A stretch of DNA of 64,000 nucleotides from Paenibacillus xylaniclasticus (GTDB lineage: Bacteria > Bacillota > Bacilli > Paenibacillales > Paenibacillaceae), in contig NZ_BIML01000003.1 in the NCBI RefSeq assembly GCF_004001065.1, forward strand, positions 62,001 to 126,000. The letters are read 5' to 3'. The position numbers and the translations under genes are program-made. The notes under the pieces are model-generated. The model was not told the DNA's origin, did not search any database, and saw nothing but the letters and a program-made list of their open reading frames with translations. Shown here piece after piece: positions 16,724-25,426 of this stretch. Numbering within the stretch: position 1 is the first letter of the stretch; every line of letters begins with the position of its first letter.

Positions 16724-17875
16724 TTAACTTCTCCTCTCCATCGGCTTTAGCTCCGTGACGGTATCCCGAATTGCTGCTGCCAAATGGTCAATATTATCCT
16801 CTGTATGCTCATATCCGAAGCTGATCCGGATTCCACCGGCTGCTCTTCTCGTATCGCCCGACATCGCCATAATAACGCGGCTCGGCTTATCGTCCTTCGA
16901 CGAGCAGGCTGATTTCGTAGAGACGATGAACCCCTTCTGCTCCAGCGCATGAACGATAACTTCAGGCTTCATGCCGGGATAGCTGAAATGTACGATATGA
17001 GGCGCCGTATCACCATCCGCACTGCCATTCAGTACAAGCTCCGGTACATTAGCCAAATGACCTATTAGACGACTGCGCAGCCTCCTCCAATGGCCGAAGC
17101 TTGCATCGGCCTTTTCCATCGCCATACGGAATGCTTTCGCTGAAGCAACGATTGCAGGCGTATTCGACGTTCCTGGACGTATGGAACGCTCCTGCTCGCC
17201 TCCATACAGTATCGGATGAAGCTTTAGCCCGGACTTTATATACAAAATGCCGACGCCCTTCGGACCTTTCACCTTATGCGCGGAGCCTGAAAGCAAATCG
17301 ATTCCCCAGCCCGCAATGTCGATTGGCAGCTTGCCGACGCTTTGCACCGCGTCGACATGGAACAACGTCCTCGGTCTGCCTGCGAGCAGACGGCCGATCT
17401 CAGCAATCGGCTGCACAGACCCGACTTCATTGTTCACATGCATCACACTGACAAGAATCGTCTCCTCCGTCAATGCGGCTTCAACGTCTTGAACAGATAC
17501 ACGACCAAGCTCATCAACCGGCAAATAGGTGACGGAGAAGCCCTCCTTCTCCAACTGCTGAAACGTCTCATAGACGGACGCATGCTCGATCATCGTCGTA
17601 ATCAAATGCTTGCCTCGTGCCGCATACTGTCTTGCAGCACCTTGAATCGCAAGGTTATTGCTTTCGGTACCGCCTGAAGTGAATACCCATTCCTCAGCTT
17701 TTGTCTTGAACAGCTTCGCGAGCAATTCACGAGAACGATCGATCAGATGGCCGGCATTGGCGCCGGCCTGATGAATCGATGAGGGATTTGCATAATGAAT
17801 ACGCATGACCTCGGCAATCGTCTGAATGACTTCTTCATGCGGAGGCGTCGAGGCGCAGTGATCAAAATAAAGCAT
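16724..17875 (-). CDS. nifZ: Cysteine desulfurase (NifZ/IscS-like)
   Basis: A PLP enzyme of class V aminotransferase type that takes sulfur from cysteine and hands it on as persulfide. The 383-residue protein shows FTSGGTESNNLAI (near 67-79), the PLP lysine in GSAHKVKGPKG (near 200), and the active-site cysteine in STKSACSSKDDKPSRV (near 327). Its place directly before thiI with no gap indicates a dedicated donor for s4U synthesis, as with NifZ-ThiI in Bacillus subtilis, rather than for iron-sulfur clusters. The ATG is behind AGGAGG. Confidence 0.93.
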   Translation of the reverse strand: MLYFDHCASTPPHEEVIQTIAEVMRIHYANPSSIHQAGANAGHLIDRSRELLAKLFKTKAEEWVFTSGGTESNNLAIQGAARQYAARGKHLITTMIEHASVYETFQQLEKEGFSVTYLPVDELGRVSVQDVEAALTEETILVSVMHVNNEVGSVQPIAEIGRLLAGRPRTLFHVDAVQSVGKLPIDIAGWGIDLLSGSAHKVKGPKGVGILYIKSGLKLHPILYGGEQERSIRPGTSNTPAIVASAKAFRMAMEKADASFGHWRRLRSRLIGHLANVPELVLNGSADGDTAPHIVHFSYPGMKPEVIVHALEQKGFIVSTKSACSSKDDKPSRVIMAMSGDTRRAAGGIRISFGYEHTEDNIDHLAAAIRDTVTELKPMERRS

Positions 17876-17896
17876 AGATTACCTCCTGTATACAAC

Positions 17897-17923
17897 AAGA
17901 AAAGCTCCTGACGGAGCCTTCTT
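17897..17923 (-). terminator. Terminator after the lytic transglycosylase gene
   Basis: On the minus strand AAGAA-GGCTCC, loop GTCA, GGAGC-TTTTCTT. It lies 27 bp after the stop codon at 17950 and just before the nifZ ribosome binding site, so it separates the two units. Confidence 0.7.
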
Positions 17924-17949
17924 GATAACGATTTACGTTCTTGTTAGAT

Positions 17950-18684
17950 CTACACCAAAGCTGCAGCAGCTGCTGATTGCTTCGCTGCCATCACTTTCGC
18001 AATATAGCGCTGCGTCTCCGAAGGAAGGCCTTCATACAAGCGGTTTAACTGCTCATTCGTCGAGATGCCTAGTCGGTCAATTCTTCCCGGTCCAGCATTG
18101 TAAGCAGCCAGTGCTACCGCTTCGTTACCGTTATAACGGTTAAGCAATGACGACAAATATCGCGTACCGCCTTCAATATTTTGAATAGGGTCGAATGAAT
18201 TCGTCACGCCCATGCTGCGTGCCGTACCATCCATCAATTGCATTAGACCTTTGGCGCCGGCAGAAGAGACCGCATTCGGATTATATGAAGACTCCGTCCG
18301 AATGACGGCTCTAATCAAATTCGGATCAACACCGTACTTGGCAGCTGCCGCTTCAATGTAAGCATCATATTCCGAAGAGCCTGCTGATTGGGCACTAGAT
18401 TCGGACACGGTACTGAAATCATTATAGTAGTTCGAATAGTTCGAGATCATAGGCATTAAATTATCGCCGATCGATAACGTGTTTAAACCTAAAGCTGAAT
18501 CTAAGCTAGCCGTTGAATAATTATCATTCGAACTGCTATACATATATTGCGACAACAACGTATCGAATAAGGAAGAACTGCCTAATGAATCCGATTCACT
18601 TAGTACTGAAGAAGAACTCGTATTCAAGCTTGTCATCCATTGAAGCTGCAGCATCGTCTTGAGAATACGCGGATCGATACTCAT
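17950..18684 (-). CDS. Lytic transglycosylase (SLT domain) without a signal peptide
   Basis: A 244-residue protein. Residues about 110-235 form a soluble lytic transglycosylase domain: [40 protein letters not shown], with the catalytic glutamate in RTESSYN, and later [13 protein letters not shown]. The first 105 residues are serine- and asparagine-rich and low in complexity, with no hydrophobic export signal. The Bacillus YjbJ type has a comparable layout. It would cleave peptidoglycan if it reaches the wall. ATG 18684 follows GGGAGAG; the 8 residues upstream are not needed. Single-gene unit with its own terminator. Confidence 0.85.
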   Translation of the reverse strand: MSIDPRILKTMLQLQWMTSLNTSSSSVLSESDSLGSSSLFDTLLSQYMYSSSNDNYSTASLDSALGLNTLSIGDNLMPMISNYSNYYNDFSTVSESSAQSAGSSEYDAYIEAAAAKYGVDPNLIRAVIRTESSYNPNAVSSAGAKGLMQLMDGTARSMGVTNSFDPIQNIEGGTRYLSSLLNRYNGNEAVALAAYNAGPGRIDRLGISTNEQLNRLYEGLPSETQRYIAKVMAAKQSAAAAALV

Positions 18685-18800
18685 AGTCACTCTCCCAATT
18701 ACTATCAATAATCATGGTTTTATAGCTTTCATTCATATTCTACATCGTTTAGCCCCGGTGCGCCAGTCCTAACCGAATGAGTCTATAGCCATATTTCGAC

Positions 18801-18833
18801 AAAAAAACGGCATCTCCTCTTCGGAGATGCCGG
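18801..18833 (-). terminator. Terminator after the 142-residue membrane protein gene
   Basis: On the minus strand CGGCATCTCCG, a short loop, then GGAGATGCCG followed by seven T. It is 22 bp beyond the stop codon at 18856. Confidence 0.9.
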
Positions 18834-18855
18834 CGCGCCTCATCCTTCTTCCTTA

Positions 18856-19284
18856 CTAACGAACGGAGAAATACAATGGAATAAGCACAATATAGACAAT
18901 CGCCGCGATCAGCCCGATCGACATGGCCCATATTCCGAGAGCGCGGCTTCCTGTACTGTAAGCGTACACTCCAAGCGCAGCAGCGGTAGGACCGAGTATG
19001 ACGGGCCATAGAAACCACGATGCGATGGCAAAAATGAGTCCAATCCAGCCAACGGTCGAGGACAACGAGAACGAGGTATACGGTTTCGAATCTTGATCCA
19101 TCAACTGCTCATGACGCCGATTGGCGTCCGGAATATATCCTGTCATCGTCGGATAAGCGCCCGCTTCGGCAGAAAACTCCGATTCATCACGTCGTTTGCG
19201 CCGCCATGCCGTACGTCTTGGCCTGTGAGCAGTGCTGCTCTCATCATCAGGAAGAGATGACCATTCCCTCCAGTCTTCATCCAT
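18856..19284 (-). CDS. Hypothetical membrane protein with acidic/basic N-terminus
   Basis: A 142-residue protein. The first 75 residues are hydrophilic, acidic at the start (MDEDWREWSSLPDDESS) and then strongly basic (RPRRTAWRRKRRDE). The second half has two or three hydrophobic helices (about 78-95, 97-112 and 115-138), similar in layout to DUF4190-type small membrane proteins. Function unknown. ATG 19284 lies after GAGGTGACC; it begins 5 bp after the DUF1540 stop, so the two genes form a pair. Confidence 0.65.
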   Translation of the reverse strand: MDEDWREWSSLPDDESSTAHRPRRTAWRRKRRDESEFSAEAGAYPTMTGYIPDANRRHEQLMDQDSKPYTSFSLSSTVGWIGLIFAIASWFLWPVILGPTAAALGVYAYSTGSRALGIWAMSIGLIAAIVYIVLIPLYFSVR

Positions 19285-19289
19285 AACGG

Positions 19290-19490
19290 TCACCTCTTCC
19301 GGAATGTCTGGCAACAGGTTACGGACGATTCAACTGCCTCGTCTTGATGATCAATGAATGATTCATTAGCAAACTCTGCATAGAACGATGCATGCTGATC
19401 GAGATCGACTTCTATCGCCTCAGCATTGCACCGGTTCCCATCTCCCCAGAATGTACAATTCGAAACGCTGCACTTGACGCCTTTAGGCAT
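19290..19490 (-). CDS. DUF1540 domain protein
   Basis: A 66-residue cysteine-rich protein. The DUF1540 pattern is clear near the N-terminus: VKCSVSNCTFWGDGNRCNAEAIEVD, with three spaced cysteines, followed by a cysteine pair CCQTF near the end. The cysteines probably bind a metal ion; the role is unknown, though members are common in spore-forming Firmicutes. ATG 19490 is eight bases from GGAGG; the upstream GTG and ATG are too near it. It is followed directly by the membrane protein gene at 18856. Confidence 0.82.
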   Translation of the reverse strand: MPKGVKCSVSNCTFWGDGNRCNAEAIEVDLDQHASFYAEFANESFIDHQDEAVESSVTCCQTFRKR

Positions 19491-19543
19491 CGCCATCACC
19501 TCCGCTCATAGCTTACCCGAAGCGGAGGTGTGCTCATGCGAGG

Positions 19544-20044
19544 TTATTTTTGCCCTTGCATACGGCGCGCTGTCATATAGTCGCTTTCGTAATACGCCAA
19601 TTCCTCGCGCAGCTCCTCGTAAATCTTGGAAACCGACAGTACAATCTCACGTGCGGGACGAATCGGCACATAACGAAACCGAATCGCATCTTGTCCCGTA
19701 TAGGCGTAACGGCCATCCTCCGAATAGCATTCGTTCTTCGGATAGTAGAATGCAGCAACGGCCTGATGATACGCTTCGTACAGATGGCGCTCTGCCGTCT
19801 CCGTATCGAAGTTCGGACGACGAAGAACGATTCCGATTTTCTCGTATACCGTTTCTGAATAAACAAGCAGATGACGAAGATCTGCGAGCAAGCCTTTATA
19901 GAAGAGCGCCGCTTCTTCATTCTCTTCCCCATTAAGCAATTGCGGCACTGCGTATGCGTTCAAGAACGATTCCAATTGGACGATTGCTTCTTTAAGTTTG
20001 CTATGAGTAGACTCGCTTAACCCTTTAACGTTGGTACCTGGCAT
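19544..20044 (-). CDS. YpuI-like protein (DUF3907)
   Basis: A 166-residue soluble, mainly helical protein. The segments LExFLNAYAVPQLLN, LLADLRHLLVYSE, LYEAYHQAVAAFYYPK, YTGQDAIRFR and REELAYYESDY line up with YpuI of Bacillus subtilis (DUF3907), whose function is unknown. It starts behind an AGGGG element and lies 53 bp upstream of the DUF1540 gene on the same strand. It diverges from the subtilisin-like protease gene at 20213. Confidence 0.78.
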   Translation of the reverse strand: MPGTNVKGLSESTHSKLKEAIVQLESFLNAYAVPQLLNGEENEEAALFYKGLLADLRHLLVYSETVYEKIGIVLRRPNFDTETAERHLYEAYHQAVAAFYYPKNECYSEDGRYAYTGQDAIRFRYVPIRPAREIVLSVSKIYEELREELAYYESDYMTARRMQGQK

Positions 20045-20212
20045 AGTGAGTTAATCCCCTTTCATTGTCCATCACACAAGTCCCTTTTATCGTACCATAA
20101 ATGAATCATCTGTGGTACTGTCGATCATCGATTAGCGTATAATTTGTACGTTCGTTTCTTACTCTAAACGTAATTGCGAAGAAATAGTGCAATGGATGGA
20201 GGAAACGATTGA

Positions 20213-22120
20213 ATGCGCGGAAAACAGTGGATTGCATGGGTCGCTCTTGCAGCGGCGTTGTTACTCGTCATACCGCTAGTAACGAAATATACGCCAATTA
20301 GGAATGAGCAAAAAGCATCACCTCAAGCAGCAGAACGCTCCAGGACGGCACAAGTCAAGTCCGAGACAGCAGCGAAGCTTCGTATCCTGCAGCGCGATAT
20401 GGACGCTACGGCAATGCTGTGTACGACGGAATGTACGAAAGATTTTACAAAGCTTGTCAATGGACAAACCGAAGGAAAGACGAAACAAGAAAAAATTAAA
20501 CATATGATGGACATGCACAAACATATGCTGTACATCAATTGGATGAACAGCAAACGTTCCGTTTCCCGCGGCGCAGTACCGCCTGAGCTGAAGAAGAAGG
20601 CAGACAAGCTGCTGGAGCTAGCCGGCAATTCAATCGCTCAAGGTCAATCTTTCAGCTCAAAGCCATTTGAATATAATGGACATCGGTACATCGTGATCGG
20701 CGTTCCAGATAAGAAGCATGCCGGAAGCGGGGTAAGAGGGCTCGTGATGCAGGATGTCGTTGGACAAGTGAAGCGTCACCAACAGCGCAATCTTCGATTA
20801 GTCCCCTATCCAGCTGAAGGGCATTACAGGATTGAGTCCGTCAAAGCGAATACGACCCAAGATACGACCGTCCGGACAGGAGAAGATAACGGCGGCGCGA
20901 GCCATTACCATATTAATGAAGTCGTCGTTCGCTTCCGTACCGATCCGACCGAACAGCAGCTCGCGGCCATCCGTCAAGATATTCAAGCTGTAACGATTCA
21001 AAAGCTCGGCTATACGTATGTCTTCCGATCCAAGCAGATGGAGACAAAGGCAATGATGCGTTACTTCCAAGAGCGCTGGAAGCCTGTATATGTGGAGCCA
21101 CATTATTTATATATGACGAACGACACGAAGAACAACGCTAAGCACCAAAATAAAAAGGCCACCAAAGCAGCAAAAGCGAAGGCCACAACAGGACAAGATA
21201 TTATTCCGAACGACGTGCTCTACCGGGAATACCAATGGAATTTGCCGACTATAGAAACAGAGAAAGGATGGAAAGTAGGCAAAGGTTCTGACTCCGTTAT
21301 TGTCGCGGTGCTCGACACCGGCGTACAAGGCGATCATCCCGATCTGCAAGGGCGTCTTGTAAAAGGAACAAACATCGTAACCGAGGACGAAGCGCCGGAG
21401 GATGATGTTGGCCATGGAACGCATGTCTCGGGCATTATCGCTGCATCAGTCAATAATGGAGAAGGTGTAGCGGGCTTGTCGTGGTACAACAAAATTATGC
21501 CGGTCAAAGTATTAGATTCAAGCGGCGCTGGTTCTACTTATTCAGTTGCACAAGGAGTAATCTGGGCGACGGATCACGGAGCAAAGGTTATTAATATGAG
21601 TTTGGGCAACTACGCACAAGCCGACTTCCTTCACGACGCGATCAAATATGCATTCGATCATGACGTCGTGCTCGTCGCAGCAAGCGGCAACGACAATACG
21701 GAACGACCAGGCTATCCGGCAGCATATCCAGAAGTATTCGCCGTTGGGGCAACGGACAAAAACAGCAAACGCGCGACATTCTCCAATTACGGCGATTATA
21801 TCGACGTTGCTGCGCCAGGAGACGCGATCGCAAGCACCTATCCCGGTAATCAATATGCAGCTCTATCCGGCACCTCGATGGCAAGTCCGCACGTCGCAGC
21901 GCTCGCCGCGCTAATCCGCTCGATTAATCCGGAGCTGAAAAACACCGAGGTCATGGATATTATGCGGCAAACTGCACTCGATCTCGGTACGAAAGGCAAG
22001 GACAAATATTACGGTTACGGTCAGATCGACGTCAAGAAGGCGCTCCATGCCGCAGAGCAATCCTCGGTGTCACTCCAGAGATTCCCTCAACATACAGCAC
22101 GTAAGCTTGAAAAAATGTAA
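20213..22120 (+). CDS. Subtilisin-like serine protease (S8 family) with long N-terminal region
   Basis: A 635-residue exported protease. A signal or anchor helix (6-24) is followed by about 200 residues of unassigned sequence with CTTECTKDF (near 68-76). A propeptide-like domain (about 240-300, VVVRFRTDPTEQQLAAIRQD) comes next, then a lysine/alanine linker and the catalytic domain. The triad is seen in VLDTGVQGDHPDL (Asp), GHGTHVSGI (His) and GTSMASPHVAAL (Ser), with the oxyanion asparagine in AASGND. It resembles thermitase-like Bacillus enzymes. A GGAGG lies 10 bases before ATG 20213, and a TATAAT at 20138-20143 may be its -10 box. The target is unknown; cell-wall proteins or cell-bound propeptides are possible. 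Confidence 0.88.
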   Translation: MRGKQWIAWVALAAALLLVIPLVTKYTPIRNEQKASPQAAERSRTAQVKSETAAKLRILQRDMDATAMLCTTECTKDFTKLVNGQTEGKTKQEKIKHMMDMHKHMLYINWMNSKRSVSRGAVPPELKKKADKLLELAGNSIAQGQSFSSKPFEYNGHRYIVIGVPDKKHAGSGVRGLVMQDVVGQVKRHQQRNLRLVPYPAEGHYRIESVKANTTQDTTVRTGEDNGGASHYHINEVVVRFRTDPTEQQLAAIRQDIQAVTIQKLGYTYVFRSKQMETKAMMRYFQERWKPVYVEPHYLYMTNDTKNNAKHQNKKATKAAKAKATTGQDIIPNDVLYREYQWNLPTIETEKGWKVGKGSDSVIVAVLDTGVQGDHPDLQGRLVKGTNIVTEDEAPEDDVGHGTHVSGIIAASVNNGEGVAGLSWYNKIMPVKVLDSSGAGSTYSVAQGVIWATDHGAKVINMSLGNYAQADFLHDAIKYAFDHDVVLVAASGNDNTERPGYPAAYPEVFAVGATDKNSKRATFSNYGDYIDVAAPGDAIASTYPGNQYAALSGTSMASPHVAALAALIRSINPELKNTEVMDIMRQTALDLGTKGKDKYYGYGQIDVKKALHAAEQSSVSLQRFPQHTARKLEKM

Positions 22121-22123
22121 AGC

Positions 22124-22168
22124 AAAAGGAGCTGATGCAGCCGTCATTCGACGGAGCATCAGCTCCTT
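22124..22168 (-). terminator. Terminator of rnpB (also between rnpB and the protease gene)
   Basis: AAGGAGCTGATGC pairs with GCATCAGCTCCTT around a loop that contains a second small stem. On the minus strand it is followed by TTTTGC, as needed for rnpB. On the plus strand it may also end the protease transcript. Confidence 0.8.
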
Positions 22169-22198
22169 ACTCGTTATAAATTCAAATAAGAGCCGTGC

Positions 22199-22601
22199 GG
22201 AAAGTTTGCCATAAGCCGGGTTCTGTGCATTCGGTGGTGCGAACGGGAACGACCCTCCCACCTACTTAGCGACAATCATCTATCTAGGCCGTCCATTGCT
22301 GAACGGCTCAAGCAACCAACCCGAACGCGCCCCGGGCAAGGGCTGCGCGCAAGGCGCGGCGTTCTCTCGGTCTTGCTCCAGATGGGGTTTACCAGGAACA
22401 TAGTCACCCATGCTCCTCGTGGTCTCTTACACCACGGTTCCACCCTTGCCTGATCCGGCATAGCCGGCCATCGGCGGTCCATTTCTGTGGCACTAGCCTT
22501 CAGCTCGCGCTGACTGGACGTTATCCAGCATCCTGCCCTACGGAGCCCGGACTTTCCTCTCGCGGCACATGGCCGCCAGCGATTGTCTGTCAAACTTTCC
22601 G
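22199..22601 (-). ncRNA. rnpB: RNase P RNA, class A architecture
   Basis: The catalytic RNA that removes the 5' leader of tRNA precursors. On the minus strand the 5' part carries the conserved region GAGGAAAGTCCGGGCTCC followed by GTAGGGCAG and AAGGCTAGTGCCACAGAAA. The middle has GGCAAGGGTGGAACC and GGTAAACCCC, and the 3' part has ACAGAACCCGGCTTATGG. The two ends pair as helix P1 (GGAAAGTTTG with CAAACTTTCC). These are hallmarks of the type A fold found in most bacteria, whereas Bacillus subtilis has type B. Length is about 400 nt. A promoter and terminator flank it. The 106-codon frame inside it is a chance ORF. Confidence 0.95.
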
Positions 22602-22613
22602 GTTCGCTAAGTA

Positions 22614-22642
22614 AGTATACTCGGAATTAGCGCAAAGCTCAA
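22614..22642 (-). promoter_or_regulatory. Sigma-A promoter of rnpB
   Basis: On the minus strand TTGAGC (22637-22642), a 17-bp spacer and TATACT (22614-22619). The predicted start is within a few bases of the 5' end of the P1 helix, as expected for rnpB. Confidence 0.8.
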
Positions 22643-22689
22643 CCTGTTTTCGTCAACCAAATGAACCAAAATTATTTTTGGCGTTCTGC

Positions 22690-23811
22690 CTACATGAACT
22701 GAAACGGTTCCGTCGACAACGAGGATGCGATGACTTGTGTCGTCGATTTGCGCTCCGTAAGCTGAGCAGTCAGCCAATCGGCAACGCGCTGCTTCATAAT
22801 TTTCTCGACGTTATGTCCTGGGTCAATAATCATCATTCCATCAGCAAGCGCATCATGGGCAGTATGGTAATCGATATCGCCTGTTACTATGACATCTGCT
22901 CCTGAGAACTTCGCATGGCGCACATACTTGGCTCCAGAGCCTCCAAGCACCGCAAGCTTCCTTACGGGAGCAGATAAGTCTCCTACGACACGAACGAACG
23001 GCACTTCAAAAGCATTCTTCACTCTGTCAACCAGTTCTCCCAGCGTTGTCGGCTGCTCCAGCTTACCGACTCTTCCAAGACCGAAAGACCGCCCCATCAG
23101 ATCAACAGGATATAGATCGTACGCCACCTCTTCATAAGGATGCGCCTTCAGCATCGCTTGTACGACTGCACGGTGAACGCTGTGCGGTACAATCGTCTCG
23201 ATCCGCACTTCCTTCACCTTCTCCAGCTTACCCTGATGTCCGATGAAAGGACTCGTGCCTTCTCCCGGCCGGAACGTACCCGTCCCCTCGATGACGAAGC
23301 TGCAGCAGTCATAATGACCAATGGTGCCCGCTCCGGCATGCCATATCGCCTGCTGAACCTGCTCCTCATGCGTCTGAGGTACAAATACGACGAGCTTGTA
23401 CAATTTATCCGTATGCACTTCTTCAAGGCAACCGCGGCCTTCCGGGACGATGCCCAGCAGATCGGCCATCCAGTCATTAATTCCTCCATCGGTTACGTCC
23501 AAATTTGTATGGGCGATGTAAACAGCAATATCATTCTTAATCAGCTTCTCATACAGCCTACCTGCTGGCGTAGAGGTGTCTATCTTAGCAAGCGGCCGAA
23601 AAATAATTGCATGATGCGCAACAATCAGGTCGGCTCCTTCAGAAATCGCCTCGTCTACGACTTCATTCGTTACATCAAGCGCAACAAGCACCTTATGGAT
23701 CGGTTTATTCAACGTTCCGAGCTGCAGGCCGATTTTATCTCCTTCCACAGCGTAATGCTTCGGAGCAAGCTGTTCCATAAGCTGCGCTATCGTTTGTCCT
23801 TTAGCAAACAT
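22690..23811 (-). CDS. yqfO: Nif3-like dinuclear metal centre protein (YqfO)
   Basis: A 373-residue protein of the Nif3/YqfO family, hexameric rings with two metal ions per subunit. Metal ligands are seen in VAHHAIIFRP (near 65), AHTNLDVTDGGIND (near 98) and near the C-terminus in ITGDIDYHTAHDA-like sequence (VTGDIDYH). The middle insert (about 135-240) is the CutA-like domain of long Firmicute members. Some relatives bind GTP cyclohydrolase substrates, but the cellular role is not settled. It overlaps trmK by 25 bp with a GGAGG inside the trmK end, an arrangement like yqfN-yqfO in Bacillus. Confidence 0.9.
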   Translation of the reverse strand: MFAKGQTIAQLMEQLAPKHYAVEGDKIGLQLGTLNKPIHKVLVALDVTNEVVDEAISEGADLIVAHHAIIFRPLAKIDTSTPAGRLYEKLIKNDIAVYIAHTNLDVTDGGINDWMADLLGIVPEGRGCLEEVHTDKLYKLVVFVPQTHEEQVQQAIWHAGAGTIGHYDCCSFVIEGTGTFRPGEGTSPFIGHQGKLEKVKEVRIETIVPHSVHRAVVQAMLKAHPYEEVAYDLYPVDLMGRSFGLGRVGKLEQPTTLGELVDRVKNAFEVPFVRVVGDLSAPVRKLAVLGGSGAKYVRHAKFSGADVIVTGDIDYHTAHDALADGMMIIDPGHNVEKIMKQRVADWLTAQLTERKSTTQVIASSLSTEPFQFM

Positions 23812-24569
23812 TCAAGCACCTCCTCCATTCGTCTCATTTCTGCCCGGAATTGCTCCGCTCTATCGGCCGCTTCCTCCGTCTCAGACTGTTCCATCTGCTC
23901 TAGAATGCGCTTCATCTTCCGAATCTCACTTTCCCATTTGCGGAAAAACACTTCATTCGGCTGCTGAAGCAAATATGGACCGAATCGATACAATAAATGT
24001 ACCGCATCCACACCCTCGGCAGCAGACGGCACATTCGTATCCCGATACAGCTGAGCATTTCGCTCCGCTGCGTCATCAACTGAAGTCGCTGCGATAATTT
24101 CATAAATTTTGCCATCTTCTTCAAGTATACGCTCGTCCGTCAGCAGCCAATCGTGCGCTGTCAGCCAGCGTCTTACAGCATCCTCTCCAACATTCGGTTG
24201 AAGAACCAGCTGCCTCACACCTTCAAGCTTACCTGCCTTATAGCCTTCCTCCAATATTGTGGCAATAAGCTGGCCGCCCATACCGGCAATCGTTATGATA
24301 TCCACTTCACCTGCCTGCACGACCGATAAGCCGTCACCTCGACGAACCTGTACTTTATCGTTCAGACCGGCAGCGTTAACCTGTCTGCAGGCCGCTTCGA
24401 AAGGTCCTTTATTGAGCTCCCCGGCAATAGCGGACGGACATTTGCCCGCCGACACAAGATAAACTGGGAGCAGCGCGTGATCGGAGCCGATATCGGCAAT
24501 ACGCGCACCGTCTTGTACGAGCTCGGCGATCATACTCAGCCGATCCGACAATTTAATCTTTACATTCAT
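23787..24569 (-). CDS. trmK: tRNA (adenine22-N1)-methyltransferase TrmK
   Basis: Methylates N1 of A22 in the D-loop of tRNAs using SAM. The 260-residue protein has LSDRLSMIAELV at the start, the SAM motif IADIGSDHALLPVYL (near 23-37), AGELNKGPFEAA (near 48), and the family element ITIAGMGGQLIATIL (near 91). The C-terminal 70 residues are a heptad-rich helical domain (KRILEQMEQSETEEAADRAEQ). ATG 24569 overlaps the TGA of the membrane protein gene upstream as ATGA, which decides the start. It overlaps yqfO by 25 bp at its other end. Confidence 0.92.
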   Translation of the reverse strand: MNVKIKLSDRLSMIAELVQDGARIADIGSDHALLPVYLVSAGKCPSAIAGELNKGPFEAACRQVNAAGLNDKVQVRRGDGLSVVQAGEVDIITIAGMGGQLIATILEEGYKAGKLEGVRQLVLQPNVGEDAVRRWLTAHDWLLTDERILEEDGKIYEIIAATSVDDAAERNAQLYRDTNVPSAAEGVDAVHLLYRFGPYLLQQPNEVFFRKWESEIRKMKRILEQMEQSETEEAADRAEQFRAEMRRMEEVLECLLKDKR

Positions 24570-25402
24570 GAAGATACCCACGCAATCCATTGTTTTCGTA
24601 ATCCGAACAGCAGTCCTCCGCCGATCGCTATTTTAACAAATAATACAAGCTGCGACAAAACATAATCCTCTATGAACAACGTGCTGTACAATTCAGGCAT
24701 GAACCAGACGAGACAACCGATACCAAATAACACCATCGCTACAGACCTCGACCATCGCTGCGTAAACCAGCTAAACCAGGCGAATACGAAGGTCATCGGC
24801 AGCCAGTAAAGCTGAATCTCATACCAAGAAGGCACGTCATCTCTACGTGACAGCGCCCATGCATACAACAGCAGCAAGGCTGCCCAGCCAGCAAAATGAA
24901 GCAGTGCCATTCTGGCCGCTATACCATATATAATCCATAAGATAGCACAACCAGCCAGCAAGGCTGCTTGAGCTCCCCAACTGTCTATATTGTGCTGCTT
25001 GAGCAAGTAAATACCCATTCCAAGCAAGCCGAGCATGTCACTCCCGACTATTGCTATGCCGGCGGGCTCGTTCTTGCGCCTTACTCGCTGTCCGTACAGC
25101 AGCAGCAGGATGAAGCCTACTGCGGTTACCCCTATTTGCAATAGCGGATGAAAAGCGGTAAAATGAAGTACAACAAAGCAAATGAAGGAAAAAAATACAA
25201 TTGCAAGCAGCCATTGCTTGCCCGATGCGGTGAGCACAGCCTGAGCTGCACGGCCGGACAGCCGGCTTGAAGATCGATTGTCTTCTTCCTGCTCATCAGC
25301 ATATAGGTTAAGCAGGAAATCACAATACCGGTCCGGCAGCAGCTTGCTGCGCCGCCAATGATGTATTTCTTGAACGATGATCTTTTTCCGTTGCTGGTCC
25401 AT
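24566..25402 (-). CDS. Unassigned multi-pass membrane protein between sigA and trmK
   Basis: A 278-residue protein. The first 60 residues are soluble and charged (IIVQEIHHWRRSKLLPDRYCDFLLNLY), followed by seven or eight hydrophobic helices (about 64-83, 86-101, 117-133, 143-162, 166-185, 197-212, 218-237 and 248-270). The soluble start resembles that of DUF2157-type membrane proteins, but I do not recognise the family with certainty. Its stop overlaps the trmK start (ATGA), so translation is coupled. In Bacillus subtilis this place between sigA and trmK is held by cccA (cytochrome c550), which this protein does not resemble: there is no CXXCH haem motif. Confidence 0.7.
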   Translation of the reverse strand: MDQQRKKIIVQEIHHWRRSKLLPDRYCDFLLNLYADEQEEDNRSSSRLSGRAAQAVLTASGKQWLLAIVFFSFICFVVLHFTAFHPLLQIGVTAVGFILLLLYGQRVRRKNEPAGIAIVGSDMLGLLGMGIYLLKQHNIDSWGAQAALLAGCAILWIIYGIAARMALLHFAGWAALLLLYAWALSRRDDVPSWYEIQLYWLPMTFVFAWFSWFTQRWSRSVAMVLFGIGCLVWFMPELYSTLFIEDYVLSQLVLFVKIAIGGGLLFGLRKQWIAWVSS

Positions 25403-25426
25403 AATCCGCTCCCCTTCCGAATTTGG

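Noticed and set aside
22276-22593. 105-codon minus-strand ORF
   Set aside because: It lies wholly inside rnpB, where every base is explained by RNase P RNA structure, and has no ribosome binding site.
23140-23967. 275-codon plus-strand ORF across yqfO and trmK
   Set aside because: Spans the junction of two well-supported minus-strand genes; no start signal and no recognisable domain.
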